DNA of 64,000 nt from Pseudomonas viridiflava. Lineage in GTDB: Bacteria; Pseudomonadota; Gammaproteobacteria; Pseudomonadales; Pseudomonadaceae. The stretch is taken from positions 310,001 to 374,000 of the forward strand of contig NZ_UWFA01000505.1 of NCBI RefSeq assembly GCF_900601905.1. The letters run 5' to 3'. The first letter of the stretch is position 1. Every line of letters starts with the position of its first letter. The notes under the pieces are model-generated. The model saw only the letters and a program-made list of their open reading frames with translations. It did not search any database and was not told where the DNA came from. The position numbers and the translations under genes are program-made. Shown here piece after piece: positions 42,937 to 52,624 of the stretch.

Positions 42937-44392
42937 CGGCCACCTCCCACGCAGCAAGCGCCTTGGCTGCTTCTTCCAGGTCGGAGAAAGCCTGGCGCTG
43001 GCCGTTTATTTCCTGGTAATCCTCGTGCCCCTTGCCCGCCAGCACAATGACATCCTCAGCCGAAGCGGTGGCGATGATTTCGGCAATCGCCTGACCGCGT
43101 CCTTCTACAAAGCGCACGTTCTGAACAGCGCTGAAGCCCTGGCGAATGTCATCGAAAATCTGCGTCGGCACTTCACTGCGCGGGTTGTCATCGGTGACCA
43201 GCACGCCATCAGCCAGCCGCTCGACCACCTCAGCCATCAACGGACGCTTGCCGCGATCACGGTCGCCGCCACAGCCGAACAGGCACAGCAAGCGGCCTTT
43301 GGCATGAGGGCGCAGTGCGGTCAGCACTTGTTCCAGCGCGTCAGGCGTGTGGGCGTAATCGACCACCACCAGCGGCTTGACCCCGCCGCCCAGACGCTGC
43401 ATGCGACCTACCGGACCTTCGAGCTGCGGCAAGACTTTCAGAATTTCATCCAGCGCGTAATCCAGGCCCAGCAAGGCGCCCACCGCAGCCAGCACGTTGC
43501 TCAGATTGAAACGCCCCAGCAGGCTGCTGCGCAGCAGATGCTGACCCTGCGGAGTGACCAGCGTGGCGCGCACACCTTCGTCGCCAAACACGGCGTCGCG
43601 GCAATACAGATAAGCGCTGGTGTCTTCCAGGCTATAGGTGATCAACCGCGACTCGCGCTTCTCGGCGGCCAGGGTGCGACCGAATTCGTCATCGATATTG
43701 ATGACCCGGCAACGCAGATCGGACCATGCAAACAGCTTGGCCTTGACCTCGCCATAGGCTTGCATGGTGCCGTGATAATCCAGGTGATCGCGAGACAGAT
43801 TGGTCAGCACCGCCACATCAAAGGCCAGCGCAGTGACACGCCCCTGATGCAGGCCATGGGACGACACTTCCATCGCCACGGCGCGAGCACCGGCCTTTTT
43901 CAAGTCAGTCATGGTCGCCTGAACCGCCAGCGGGTCAGGCGTGGTATGGCGACCGCTCTGCAAGGAGCCGTAGAAACCGGTGCCGAGCGTGCCAACGATG
44001 CCGCAATGCTGGCCCAACAGATCCAGCGCTTGCGCGACCAGTTGGGTGACGCTGGTTTTACCGTTGGTACCGGTAACACCGACCAGATTCAGGCTGCGGC
44101 TTGGATCGCCATAGAAACGGCCGGCGATGTCCGACAACTGTGCCGCCAGGCCTTTGACCGGAATCAGCGGCACGTCGGTGATGGGCAGAACCTTGGCGCC
44201 CTCGACTTCATAGGCCACTGCAGCAGCGCCGCGCTTCAAGGCATCGGCGATGTGATCGCGGCCATCGAAGTTGGCGCCCGGCACGGCGAGGAACAGATCC
44301 CCACCGCGCACGTTGCGGCTGTCCAGCGTCAGTTCGCGAATCATCAGATCGCTGGAGGCATGGGCGAAAATCTTGTTCAGGCTGGACGACAT
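42929..44392 (-). CDS. murE: UDP-MurNAc-L-alanyl-D-glutamate--2,6-diaminopimelate ligase
   Basis: A 487-residue Mur ligase adding the third residue. ATP loop GVTGTNGKTSVTQLV. The DNPR motif (TDDNPRSEVP) indicates meso-diaminopimelate rather than lysine. The carbamylated lysine region and VVDYAHTPDALEQVL are visible. Its ATG overlaps the ftsI stop by one base. Confidence 0.98.
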   Translation of the reverse strand: MSSSLNKIFAHASSDLMIRELTLDSRNVRGGDLFLAVPGANFDGRDHIADALKRGAAAVAYEVEGAKVLPITDVPLIPVKGLAAQLSDIAGRFYGDPSRSLNLVGVTGTNGKTSVTQLVAQALDLLGQHCGIVGTLGTGFYGSLQSGRHTTPDPLAVQATMTDLKKAGARAVAMEVSSHGLHQGRVTALAFDVAVLTNLSRDHLDYHGTMQAYGEVKAKLFAWSDLRCRVINIDDEFGRTLAAEKRESRLITYSLEDTSAYLYCRDAVFGDEGVRATLVTPQGQHLLRSSLLGRFNLSNVLAAVGALLGLDYALDEILKVLPQLEGPVGRMQRLGGGVKPLVVVDYAHTPDALEQVLTALRPHAKGRLLCLFGCGGDRDRGKRPLMAEVVERLADGVLVTDDNPRSEVPTQIFDDIRQGFSAVQNVRFVEGRGQAIAEIIATASAEDVIVLAGKGHEDYQEINGQRQAFSDLEEAAKALAAWEVADV

Positions 44393-46128
44393 TAACCGCG
44401 CCCTCCTTTTACGACCGGGGCCGCGTTGACTTGCTCGGGCGGCACAGCGACGAGGTTATCCGGAGTAACGTTCATCAGGCGCAAGGTCCCGGACATCACT
44501 TTGCTGAAAACAGGAGCAGAGACCAAGCCGCCGTAATAGCCGCCTTTGCTCGGTTCATCAATCACCACCACGATGGCGTAACGAGGATTGCTCATCGGGC
44601 CGAAGCCAGCGAACAGCGAGCGATACGAGTTCTCGGCGTAGCCCTTGGTGCCCACCGAGGTTTTACGTGCGGTACCACTCTTGCCAGCAACGTGATACGA
44701 CGGCACGCGGGCGCGATACACGCCACGCGAATCCTCGATCACGGCCTGCAGCATGGTCTGCAGCGTTTTGGCGGTTTTTTCCGGAATGGCCTGGACCGCA
44801 GTCGGTGGCGCGTCGCTTTTCAAAATCGTCAACGGCACGATCTTGCCGTTGTTGGCCAGTGCCGCATAAGCGTGAACCAGCTGCAACGCCGTCACCGACA
44901 GGCCGTAGCCGTAGGAGAGGGTCGCGGTTTCAGCTTTTCGCCATTCGCGGTAATTAGGCAGGTTGCCGACGCGTTCGCCAGGGAACCCCAGACCGGTGTA
45001 CTGGCCAAGACCTACACGCTGCATCGCCTGGAAAATCGCCTCGCCACCCACATCGAAGGCGACTTTGCTCATGCCCACGTTACTGGAGTTGATCAGAATG
45101 CCCGTGAGATCCAGAACCGGACCCTCGGTCTTGGTCACGTCGCGAATAGTGTATTTGCCGATCTGCAGCGTGCCGGGATAAACCTCGACCTTGTCGGTGG
45201 GCTTCCAGCGGCCACTGTCCAGAGCAGCAGTCATCGAGATCGGCTTCATGGTCGAACCCGGTTCGAAGACGTCGATGATTGCGCGGTTACGCATGGCGGC
45301 AGGCACCATGGTGCGGCGGTTGTTCGGGTTGTAGGTCGGCGAGTTGACCATCGCCAGCACTTCGCCGGTCTTGACGTCCATGATCACCATGCTGCCGGCC
45401 TTGGCTTCGTTCTCGACGATGGCATTACGCAATTCGCGAGTCGCCAGGTATTGCAGGCGCAGATCAATAGACAAAGCCAAGGTCTTTCCAGCCTTGGCGT
45501 TTTTGGTGACCTGCACGTCTTTGATCAATCGACCGCGACGGTCCTTGATGACCTGCCTTCTGCCCGGCACACCGGCCAGCCAGTCGTCGTAGGCCAGTTC
45601 CACACCTTCGCGACCGTGATCATCAAGGTCAGTGAAGCCGACCATGTGCGCGGTGACATCGCCGGCCGGATAGAAACGACGGAATTCTTCGATGCCATAG
45701 ACGCCTGGCACTTTGAGATCGAGCACCGCCTGGCCATGCTCCGGCGTCAGGCCGCGGACCAGATAGATAAATTCCTTGCCCGCCTGAGCCTCAAGACGTT
45801 CGGTCAGGACTTTGGGGTCCTGGCCGATGGACGTTGCCAACGCTGCCCACTTGGTCTTGTCCAGCTGCATTTCTTTAGGGTTGGCCCACAAAGTGGTCAC
45901 CGGCGTACTGACAGCCAGTGGCTCGCCATTGCGGTCGGTAATCAGACCCCGGTGCGCAGGAATCGGGATATGACGCATGCTGCGCGCGTCGCCCTGTTCC
46001 TTGAGGAAGGTATGGTCAACCACTTGCAGGTCGATGATCCGCCAGCAGATGGCAGCGACCAGAATCATCAGCAGGCCGACGACCACACGAAAGCGCCATG
46101 GATACAATGCCCCCTCAAGCTTCATCAT
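44392..46128 (-). CDS. ftsI: Division transpeptidase FtsI (PBP3)
   Basis: A 578-residue class B penicillin-binding protein. One N-terminal membrane helix (about 12-32), a pedestal domain, and the transpeptidase domain. Catalytic Ser lies in EPGSTMKP (SxxK), with SSN in LINSSNVGMSK and KSGT in VAGKSGTARK. It is the septal crosslinking enzyme and a target of beta-lactams such as aztreonam. It overlaps ftsL by four bases. Confidence 0.98.
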   Translation of the reverse strand: MMKLEGALYPWRFRVVVGLLMILVAAICWRIIDLQVVDHTFLKEQGDARSMRHIPIPAHRGLITDRNGEPLAVSTPVTTLWANPKEMQLDKTKWAALATSIGQDPKVLTERLEAQAGKEFIYLVRGLTPEHGQAVLDLKVPGVYGIEEFRRFYPAGDVTAHMVGFTDLDDHGREGVELAYDDWLAGVPGRRQVIKDRRGRLIKDVQVTKNAKAGKTLALSIDLRLQYLATRELRNAIVENEAKAGSMVIMDVKTGEVLAMVNSPTYNPNNRRTMVPAAMRNRAIIDVFEPGSTMKPISMTAALDSGRWKPTDKVEVYPGTLQIGKYTIRDVTKTEGPVLDLTGILINSSNVGMSKVAFDVGGEAIFQAMQRVGLGQYTGLGFPGERVGNLPNYREWRKAETATLSYGYGLSVTALQLVHAYAALANNGKIVPLTILKSDAPPTAVQAIPEKTAKTLQTMLQAVIEDSRGVYRARVPSYHVAGKSGTARKTSVGTKGYAENSYRSLFAGFGPMSNPRYAIVVVIDEPSKGGYYGGLVSAPVFSKVMSGTLRLMNVTPDNLVAVPPEQVNAAPVVKGGRG

Positions 46129-46418
46129 GGCGCCACCATCCGAACTTCGGCGGCACTCGGGATGCGCATTTTGAGTTGGTCGGACGCCAGTTGCTCGATG
46201 CGGCTGTGGGCGGTCCAGGTGCTTTGCTCAAGGATCAGCCGGCCCCATTCGGCCTGGGCCTTGTCACGCACACTGAGCTCCGAGTAAAGCGAGTTCAGCA
46301 ACTGACGGTTCCAGTGCGCGCTGTACGACACGCCGATGGCCGAAACGAGGACGGCCACAAACAACAGCAACATGATGAAGCTGCCGCCAGGCAAGGGTTT
46401 GAGGAAAAGCCGGCTCAC
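46125..46418 (-). CDS. ftsL: Cell-division protein FtsL
   Basis: A 97-residue bitopic protein: short cytoplasmic tail, one helix (about 13-32, FIMLLLFVAVLVSAIGVSY) and a periplasmic leucine-zipper coiled coil. It forms the FtsQLB complex that activates FtsWI. It overlaps rsmH and ftsI by four bases each. Confidence 0.94.
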   Translation of the reverse strand: MSRLFLKPLPGGSFIMLLLFVAVLVSAIGVSYSAHWNRQLLNSLYSELSVRDKAQAEWGRLILEQSTWTAHSRIEQLASDQLKMRIPSAAEVRMVAP

Positions 46419-47356
46419 CTGAGCTTCTCCGCAACGCGCATGACAGCGCTGCGTGAACGCGGGTTAGCCTTGGTTTCGTCGTCGGAGGCGAATTGCGCCT
46501 TGCCGTGAATCTTGATTTTTGGATCGAATGCCTTGAACTGGATCGGCAGGTCACGCGGCATGTTGTCCGCTTCGCCCTTGGCAAGCTTGCGCATGAACAG
46601 TTTGACGATGCGGTCTTCCAGCGAGTGAAAACTGATGACCACCAGACGGCCACCGATTTCCAACGCTTCGAGAGCGGCCTCAAGACCGGCCTCCAGATCA
46701 CCCAGCTCATTGTTGACGTGGATGCGCAAGCCCTGGAAAGCACGGGTCGCAGGGTTTTTACCCTTCTCCCACGCCGGATTAGCGACCTTGAGCACTTCGG
46801 CCAGATCGGCTGTACGCTCGAAAGGCTGGATTTCGCGACGCGCAACAACGGCAGCGGCCATGCGCTTGGAGAAACGCTCTTCGCCGTACTCTTTAAAGAC
46901 GCGGGCAATTTCTTCGACGGGAGCGGTGGCAATGAACTCTGCTGCGCTGACGCCACGGCTCGGGTCCATGCGCATGTCCAGCGGGCCGTCGTTCATGAAG
47001 CTGAAGCCGCGTTCAGGGTCATCCAGCTGCGGCGAGGACACGCCGAGATCCAGCAGGATCCCGCTGACCTTGCCCGCAATGCCGCGCGTTCGAGCCTCGG
47101 AGCCCAGCTCGGCGAAGCTGCGCTGCACAATAACAAAGCGGCCGTCTTCGGCCGCTAGCGTTTGCCCGGTGGCAATTGCTTGGGGATCCTTGTCGAAACC
47201 TAGCAATCGGCCATCAGGGCCAAGCTTCTGCAATACAAGTCGGCTGTGCCCGCCGCGGCCGAACGTCCCGTCCATATAGCAGCCATCAGCGCGCACTGCG
47301 AGAGCCTCTACGGCTTCTTCGAGCAGTACGGTGATGTGGGTAAAGCCGCTATTCAT
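46415..47356 (-). CDS. rsmH: 16S rRNA m4C1402 methyltransferase
   Basis: A 313-residue SAM-dependent enzyme (formerly MraW) that N4-methylates C1402 in the ribosomal P site. Motif I YMDGTFGRGGHS and GILLDLGVSSPQLD are intact; the inserted helical domain follows. ATG at 47356 is chosen; a GTG two codons upstream overlapping the mraZ stop is the alternative. RsmI, which modifies the same nucleotide, is encoded at 48551-49423. Confidence 0.97.
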   Translation of the reverse strand: MNSGFTHITVLLEEAVEALAVRADGCYMDGTFGRGGHSRLVLQKLGPDGRLLGFDKDPQAIATGQTLAAEDGRFVIVQRSFAELGSEARTRGIAGKVSGILLDLGVSSPQLDDPERGFSFMNDGPLDMRMDPSRGVSAAEFIATAPVEEIARVFKEYGEERFSKRMAAAVVARREIQPFERTADLAEVLKVANPAWEKGKNPATRAFQGLRIHVNNELGDLEAGLEAALEALEIGGRLVVISFHSLEDRIVKLFMRKLAKGEADNMPRDLPIQFKAFDPKIKIHGKAQFASDDETKANPRSRSAVMRVAEKLR

Positions 47357-47358
47357 AG

Positions 47359-47814
47359 TCACAGGATCAGATCACGTAATTCATCAGGCATCGCGCCCGG
47401 TTGTTGAATGGCCGCCAGATCCGCATCAGCAACAGCGTTCCAGGCGTCCTCGTCCCACAATTGAAACTTATTGAGCTGGCCAACTAGCATCACGCGCTTA
47501 TCCAACTTGGCATATTCGCGCAGACGCGGCGGAACCAGAAAACGACCACTGCCATCAAGCTCCAGATCCACCGCATTGCCGATCAACAAACGTTGCAGGC
47601 GGCGGTTTTCTTCACGAAATGTTGCAAGGTCGCGCAACTTGGCTTCGATCAGCTCCCATTCGGAGAGCGGGTAAAGGCATAAACAAGGGTCAACCGCATC
47701 AATAGTTACGATTAACTGGCCTGCGCTACGCGAATCCAACTCGTCACGGTACCGGCTCGGCATAGCGAGACGGCCCTTTGCATCGAGATTGATAGCGTTT
47801 GCACCACGAAACAC
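47359..47814 (-). CDS. mraZ: Transcriptional regulator MraZ
   Basis: A 151-residue protein with two AbrB-like/MraZ domains. It starts at GTG 47814, giving the universal N-terminus (M)FRGANAINLDAKGRLAMPS; a TTG five codons upstream would add EKAP-type residues not found in the family, and GGAG fits the GTG. The DxxxR signatures DAKGRLAMP and DGSGRFLVP are both present. It binds its own promoter and represses the dcw cluster. Confidence 0.96.
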   Translation of the reverse strand: MFRGANAINLDAKGRLAMPSRYRDELDSRSAGQLIVTIDAVDPCLCLYPLSEWELIEAKLRDLATFREENRRLQRLLIGNAVDLELDGSGRFLVPPRLREYAKLDKRVMLVGQLNKFQLWDEDAWNAVADADLAAIQQPGAMPDELRDLIL

Positions 47815-47855
47815 AGGCGCTTTCTCCAAATTCTAGCTTTTTGCGTTAAAAAAAC

Positions 47856-47881
47856 CCACTTCACGCCACTTTCTGCCACTT
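47856..47881 (-). promoter_or_regulatory. MraZ operator: three AAGTGG boxes with 10-bp period
   Basis: On the minus strand AAGTGG occurs at 47881-47876, 47871-47866 and 47861-47856, exactly 10 bases apart. This is the spacing of MraZ DNA-binding boxes. They lie between the -10 hexamer and the mraZ start, where binding would block transcription. Confidence 0.8.
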
Positions 47882-47887
47882 GCGCAC

Positions 47888-47917
47888 ACTATAGGAACCC
47901 GCCCACCACACCGTCAA
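47888..47917 (-). promoter_or_regulatory. Sigma70 promoter of the dcw cluster
   Basis: TTGACG (47917-47912), an 18-base spacer and TATAGT (47893-47888) on the minus strand. The predicted start is near 47881, beside the MraZ boxes. Between here and rnpB (47920-48122) I see only AT-rich DNA. Confidence 0.75.
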
Positions 47918-48122
47918 GGCACGGTCCTAAGGAAAACCCTTACATAACTGAGATTTACGAGCGATATGAGACGTCTGACGCTAAATTTACGAGCGTTCTG
48001 ACAGATAATTCCGACGCAACTCAAAAGGCTGCGTGACGAAGTTAATGTGATTTGTGAGGTGTAAGATTTTTTTGGTATTACGAGGGGGTGTTATGCGGAT
48101 GAAACGAAGGGAGAAAAAGGTG

Positions 48123-48478
48123 GAGAGTCGATCTGTAAGCCGGGTTCTGTCGAGGACAGTCATTCCTCTACGACGGCCATCACTGGACGTCTTTAGCAAC
48201 CTACCCGGTTCCAGCGCGGGCCACGCCTAGGAACCCTATTTGGTCTTGCTCCGAGTGGGGTTTACCTTGACCACGAACTGTTGCCAGACGTGCGGTGCGC
48301 TCTTACCGCACCTTTTCACCCTTACCGGCGCCGAAGCGCTTAGGCGGTTATTTTCTGTGGCACTTTCCGTAGGCTCACGCCTCCCAGGTGTTACCTGGCA
48401 CTCCGCCCTATGGAGCCCGGACTTTCCTCCCCCCCTTAATTGCGAACAATAAGAGGCAGCGACTGTCCAATCGACTCT
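48123..48478 (-). ncRNA. rnpB: RNase P RNA (type A)
   Basis: Catalytic RNA of tRNA 5' maturation. On the minus strand the core motifs GAGGAAAGTCCGGGCTCC, GTGCCACAGAAA and ACAGAACCCGGCTTACAG are present in order. The ends AGAGTCGATT and GATCGACTCT pair to form P1. The length of about 356 nt fits type A. A T-rich stretch (CCACCTTTTTC) follows the 3' end as a likely terminator. It lies between rsmI and mraZ, as in other pseudomonads. Confidence 0.97.
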
Positions 48479-48550
48479 CCGGCGCCAAGGTTAGCGGCAC
48501 AACCCGCGTAGAACAAGCTTTAAAACGTCGCAGGCCCGCACCGCAGCGCT

Positions 48551-49423
48551 TTATTCGCCCTTTTGCTTGTCCAGCGCCACCTGGTAAAGCAGGTTCTTGC
48601 GTACACCGGTAATTTCCGCTGCCAATGCCGCAGCGCGCTTGAGCGGCATTTCTCCGAGCAACAGGTCAAGAATGCGTCGCGCCTCGCTGCCGATCACATC
48701 TTCATCCTCCGGAGCAGTCCAGCCCGCGACCAGAACCACGCACTCACCGCGCTGCTGATTGCTGTCGCTTTCGACGAACTCGCGCAGCTCGGCCAGGGGC
48801 AGGCCCTTGAGCGTTTCGAAGGTTTTGGTCAGCTCGCGTGCCAACAACGCAGGGCGTTCAGGGCCAAACACCAGTTCCAGGTCCTGCAGGCATTCGAGAA
48901 TGCGATGCGGGGCTTCGTAGAAAATCAGCGTGCGCGGCTCTTCCTTGAGAAGCTCCAGGCGCGCCCGGCGCCCCACGGCCTTGGCAGGCAGAAAACCTTC
49001 AAAGATAAAACGGTCCGACGGCAGACCCGCCGCCGACAAGGCAGCGATCAAGGCGCACGCCCCTGGCACCGGCACAACCGCGATGCCCGCGGCACGCGCT
49101 TGACGCACCAGGTGATAACCCGGATCGGAAATCAGCGGCGTCCCCGCATCGGAAATCAGCGCAACGCTGTCGCCGGCCTGCAAGCGGGTGATAAAACGGC
49201 TGCCTTCGTCGCGTTCGTTATGCTCATGGCAGGCGGCCAATGGAGTGCTTATGCCGAAATGCTGCATCAACCGCATCGAGTGACGAGTATCCTCGGCTGC
49301 AATCAGCGCCACCTCGCGCAACACCTTCAACGCCCGCACGCTCATGTCATCCAGATTGCCGATAGGGGTGGCCACTACATAAAGCGAACCGGCGGTGGAA
49401 TTCAAAGCAACGGGAGCAGTCAA
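48551..49423 (-). CDS. rsmI: 16S rRNA 2'-O-ribose C1402 methyltransferase
   Basis: A 290-residue SAM-dependent enzyme. N-terminal LYVVATPIGNLDDMSVRALKVL, VALISDAGTPLISDPGYHLV and the conserved EAPHRI motif identify RsmI. The best start is TTG 49423, with GAGG eight bases upstream; the nearby ATG leads to an immediate stop in its own frame. It pairs functionally with rsmH on the same rRNA nucleotide. It is divergent from lpoA. Confidence 0.95.
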   Translation of the reverse strand: MTAPVALNSTAGSLYVVATPIGNLDDMSVRALKVLREVALIAAEDTRHSMRLMQHFGISTPLAACHEHNERDEGSRFITRLQAGDSVALISDAGTPLISDPGYHLVRQARAAGIAVVPVPGACALIAALSAAGLPSDRFIFEGFLPAKAVGRRARLELLKEEPRTLIFYEAPHRILECLQDLELVFGPERPALLARELTKTFETLKGLPLAELREFVESDSNQQRGECVVLVAGWTAPEDEDVIGSEARRILDLLLGEMPLKRAAALAAEITGVRKNLLYQVALDKQKGE

Positions 49424-49698
49424 AGCGCAGACCTCATGGTTTGTTACCCTGCAAGGGGTGATGGGTTCGCATTGTACAGACTACGACTGCAACGCATGGC
49501 CCGCACACTCACGGAAGACCGAAAAAGGAACAGGAAGCTCATGACCAGGCCCACGCAACACCTTGAAACCAGCGGCGCCGCCCCGTATCTGGCGTCACTG
49601 CGAGCTATATCACTGCTTTAAATGCCTTCGACGTCGCACCCATGCCAGCGCTTGGGTACAATTCCCCGCTAATTTGCTCGAGTATCAGGACCCTATAC

Positions 49699-51513
49699 AT
49701 GATCGCTTGCCTGCGGCTGTTCTCTGCCCTCTGCCTTGCTGCCCTATTGGCCGCTTGTGCCAGCTCGCCTTCGTCCAGCCTTGGCGAACTTCCTCGTACC
49801 CCTGACGCCAGCATCGAGCAATTGCTCGATCAGGCTGCGACAGCCAAGACTCCAGATCAGGCTGCGTTGCTGCGACTGAGCGCCGCTGACCTGGCCAACC
49901 GGCAGAATAATCCCGGGCGTGCCGCGCAGATTCTTGCGCAGGTCCAGGTCGACCTGCTCAAACCCGGCCAACAGGTATTTGCGGTCACCCTGGATGCCGA
50001 ACTGGCCATGGGTCGCAATCAACCAAAGGCAGCACTGACTGCGCTGAACCATCCAAGCCTGCAGCGCCTGGGTGAGCTTTCCGTCGAGCAACAGGTGCGC
50101 ACCCAGACCGTTCGCGCCCGAGCCCTGGAAGCCGATGGCCAGATTCTTCCAGCGATCCGCGAGCGGGTTTTCGTCGGCCCTCTGTTGCAAGGTGCGGACC
50201 TTGCCGCCAACAACGACGCGATCTGGACGATGGTCGCTGCGCTGCCGCCCGAGCAGTTGCAAGGCAACACTACCGACGACATGGGCGGCTGGCTGGATCT
50301 GGCCCGCTCAATCAAAGGCGCTGGCACCCTTGAGCAGCAACAGGCCGCCATCGACACCTGGAAAGCCGCCCATCCAAAGCACCCAGCAGCCATTCAGTTG
50401 CCCGCCAAACTCGCTCAACTGCGCGCCCTGACCAGCGAGCCGCTGACCAAAATCGCGCTGTTGCTGCCTCAGGAAGGCCCGCTGGCCGCTGTCGCCAAAG
50501 CCCTGCGTGAAGGTTTCATGGCCGCTCACTATCAGGCTCAGCAAGCCGGCCAGAACCCTCCCGCGATTCAAGTGTTCGACAGCTCGCGCCTGACTTCGAT
50601 GGATGAATTCTATCGCCAGGCTCAAGCCGCTGGCGTGCAACTGGTGGTCGGTCCGCTGGAAAAACCACTGGTCAAGCAGCTCAATAGCCGCCCTCAACTG
50701 CCGATCACCACGCTGGCCTTGAACTACAGCGACGTGGGCAACGAAGGCCCGCAGCAACTGTTTCAATTCGGCCTGGCCGCAGAGGATGAGGCCCGCGAGG
50801 TAGCGCGTCGTGCCTGGGCTGATGGCAAGCGCAGTGCCGTTGCCATGGTGCCAAAAGGCGAATGGGGCGATCGCGTTCTCGAAGCGTTCCGCCAGAGCTG
50901 GCAGGCCAAAGGCGGCACGCTGATCGCCGCCGAACACGTTGACCAGCCGGTAGCCTTGGCCCAGCAAGTGGCCGATCTGTTCCAGTTGCGCAACAGCGAA
51001 GGTCGCGCACAACGCCTGCAGAGCACCGTGGGCACGCAAGTGGCTGCGCAGCCGACTCGCCGCCAGGACATTGACTTCATGTTCCTGGCTGCAACCCCGC
51101 AGCAGGCTCAGCAGATCAAGCCGACCATGGTTTTCCAGTACGCGGGCGATGTCCCGGTGTATGCCACGTCGCATCTGTTCACCAACAGCAACGACCATGC
51201 GCAGTACATGGACCTCAACGGCGTACGTTTCTGCGACACGCCCTGGCTGCTCAACTCCACCGATCCACTGCGCCAGCAAGTGATCACCCAATGGCCACAG
51301 GCCGCCGGACCTCTGGGCCGGCTCTACGCCATGGGCGTGGACGCTTATCGCCTGGCACCGCGCTTGAGCCAGCTCAAAACCCTGCCTGAAAGCCGCGTCG
51401 ACGGCCTGTCCGGGAGCCTGAGCATGAGCCCTATGCGCCGCGTTGAACGTCAACTGCCGTGGGCCGAGTTCGTCGATGGCAAGATCCAGCGCCTGCCGGA
51501 CACCGCACAGTAA
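49699..51513 (+). CDS. lpoA: Outer-membrane lipoprotein activator of PBP1A
   Basis: A 604-residue lipoprotein. ATG at 49699 gives a proper signal peptide with lipobox LLAAC (Cys about 20). A TPR-like N-domain (about 30-250) and a periplasmic-binding-protein-like C-domain (IALLLPQEGPLAAVAKALREGF onward) match LpoA/YraM. It spans the periplasm to stimulate PBP1A. TACAAT at 49657-49662 is a possible -10. The stop is followed directly by yraN. Confidence 0.93.
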   Translation: MIACLRLFSALCLAALLAACASSPSSSLGELPRTPDASIEQLLDQAATAKTPDQAALLRLSAADLANRQNNPGRAAQILAQVQVDLLKPGQQVFAVTLDAELAMGRNQPKAALTALNHPSLQRLGELSVEQQVRTQTVRARALEADGQILPAIRERVFVGPLLQGADLAANNDAIWTMVAALPPEQLQGNTTDDMGGWLDLARSIKGAGTLEQQQAAIDTWKAAHPKHPAAIQLPAKLAQLRALTSEPLTKIALLLPQEGPLAAVAKALREGFMAAHYQAQQAGQNPPAIQVFDSSRLTSMDEFYRQAQAAGVQLVVGPLEKPLVKQLNSRPQLPITTLALNYSDVGNEGPQQLFQFGLAAEDEAREVARRAWADGKRSAVAMVPKGEWGDRVLEAFRQSWQAKGGTLIAAEHVDQPVALAQQVADLFQLRNSEGRAQRLQSTVGTQVAAQPTRRQDIDFMFLAATPQQAQQIKPTMVFQYAGDVPVYATSHLFTNSNDHAQYMDLNGVRFCDTPWLLNSTDPLRQQVITQWPQAAGPLGRLYAMGVDAYRLAPRLSQLKTLPESRVDGLSGSLSMSPMRRVERQLPWAEFVDGKIQRLPDTAQ

Positions 51514-51885
51514 ATGCAGGGCAACACCCGCCTGAATGCAGGGCGCGAGGCTGAAGCCTACGCCCTGCAGCATTTACAGAAGCACGGATTGCAGCTGATT
51601 GCGCAAAACTGGTTATGCAAACGTGGCGAGCTTGATCTGGTCATGCTCGACGGAGATACAGTAGTATTCGTCGAAGTTCGCTACCGGCGACATTCCGAAT
51701 GGGGCGGCGCGATGCAAAGCGTCGATTTTCGCAAACAGCAGAAGCTGATTCTCGCCGCTCAGTTGTTCCTGCAGAAGGAAACACGATGGGCTGATGCAGC
51801 CTGCCGGTTTGACGTGGTAGCGGTTGAAGGCACAGCGGATAACGGCTTGCCCCTCAACTGGATCAAACATGCTTTTGAATGTTGA
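51514..51885 (+). CDS. yraN: YraN-family putative endonuclease (UPF0102)
   Basis: A 123-residue protein with a PD-(D/E)xK-like core: GREAEAYALQHL, KRGELDLVMLDGD and VVFVEVRYRR. The ATG touches the lpoA TAA (TAAATG), so the two are co-translated. A nuclease activity is predicted from the fold only; its cell role is unknown. Confidence 0.92.
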   Translation: MQGNTRLNAGREAEAYALQHLQKHGLQLIAQNWLCKRGELDLVMLDGDTVVFVEVRYRRHSEWGGAMQSVDFRKQQKLILAAQLFLQKETRWADAACRFDVVAVEGTADNGLPLNWIKHAFEC

Positions 51886-52030
51886 TGCTCGCCGATGCTC
51901 AAGCAGACAGCGCGCAACTCATGCACCAATACCCAACACCGATTTCGCTCTTCGCTTTGCGGGCTGGGAAGCCTTCGAGACACCCTGAATTCGCCCGATT
52001 AGCCGCGATACGCTAACTAAGGTCACCCCG

Positions 52031-52624
52031 ATGGACATGCAATCCCGAATCCGCCAGCTTTTCCAGGCCAGCATCGATGCCAAGCAACAATCGATGGAAG
52101 TCCTCGCGCCTTACATCGAGCAAGCCAGCCAGGTCATGGTCAATGCGCTGCTCAATGAGGGCAAGATGCTTTCCTGCGGCAATGGCGGTTCGGCTGGCGA
52201 CGCGCAGCACTTTTCCTCCGAGCTGCTCAACCGCTTCGAGCGCGAACGCCCAAGCCTGCCAGCCATCGCGCTGACCACCGACAGCTCCACCATCACCTCG
52301 ATTGCCAACGATTACAGCTACAACGAAATCTTCTCCAAGCAGATCCGCGCACTGGGTCAACCCGGTGATGTGCTGCTGGCGATTTCCACCAGTGGCAACT
52401 CGGCGAACATAATTCAGGCGATCCAGGCCGCACATGATCGCGAAATGATTGTCGTAGCATTGACGGGACGCGACGGTGGCGACATGGCCTCGCTGCTTTT
52501 ACCGGAAGATGTGGAAATCCGGGTACCGGCAAAAGTGACCGCACGAATTCAAGAAGTCCATCTGCTGGCGATCCATTGCTTGTGCGATCTGATCGACAGC
52601 CAACTGTTCGGGAGTGAAGAATGA
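52031..52624 (+). CDS. gmhA: Phosphoheptose isomerase / SIS-domain protein
   Basis: A 197-residue SIS-domain protein converting sedoheptulose-7-phosphate to heptose-7-phosphate for the LPS inner core. Motifs LSCGNGGSAGDAQHFSSEL and LLAISTSGNSANII are those of GmhA. The close paralogue DiaA, which binds DnaA, is an alternative at this genomic position in enterics. It overlaps the BON lipoprotein gene by four bases. Confidence 0.88.
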   Translation: MDMQSRIRQLFQASIDAKQQSMEVLAPYIEQASQVMVNALLNEGKMLSCGNGGSAGDAQHFSSELLNRFERERPSLPAIALTTDSSTITSIANDYSYNEIFSKQIRALGQPGDVLLAISTSGNSANIIQAIQAAHDREMIVVALTGRDGGDMASLLLPEDVEIRVPAKVTARIQEVHLLAIHCLCDLIDSQLFGSEE

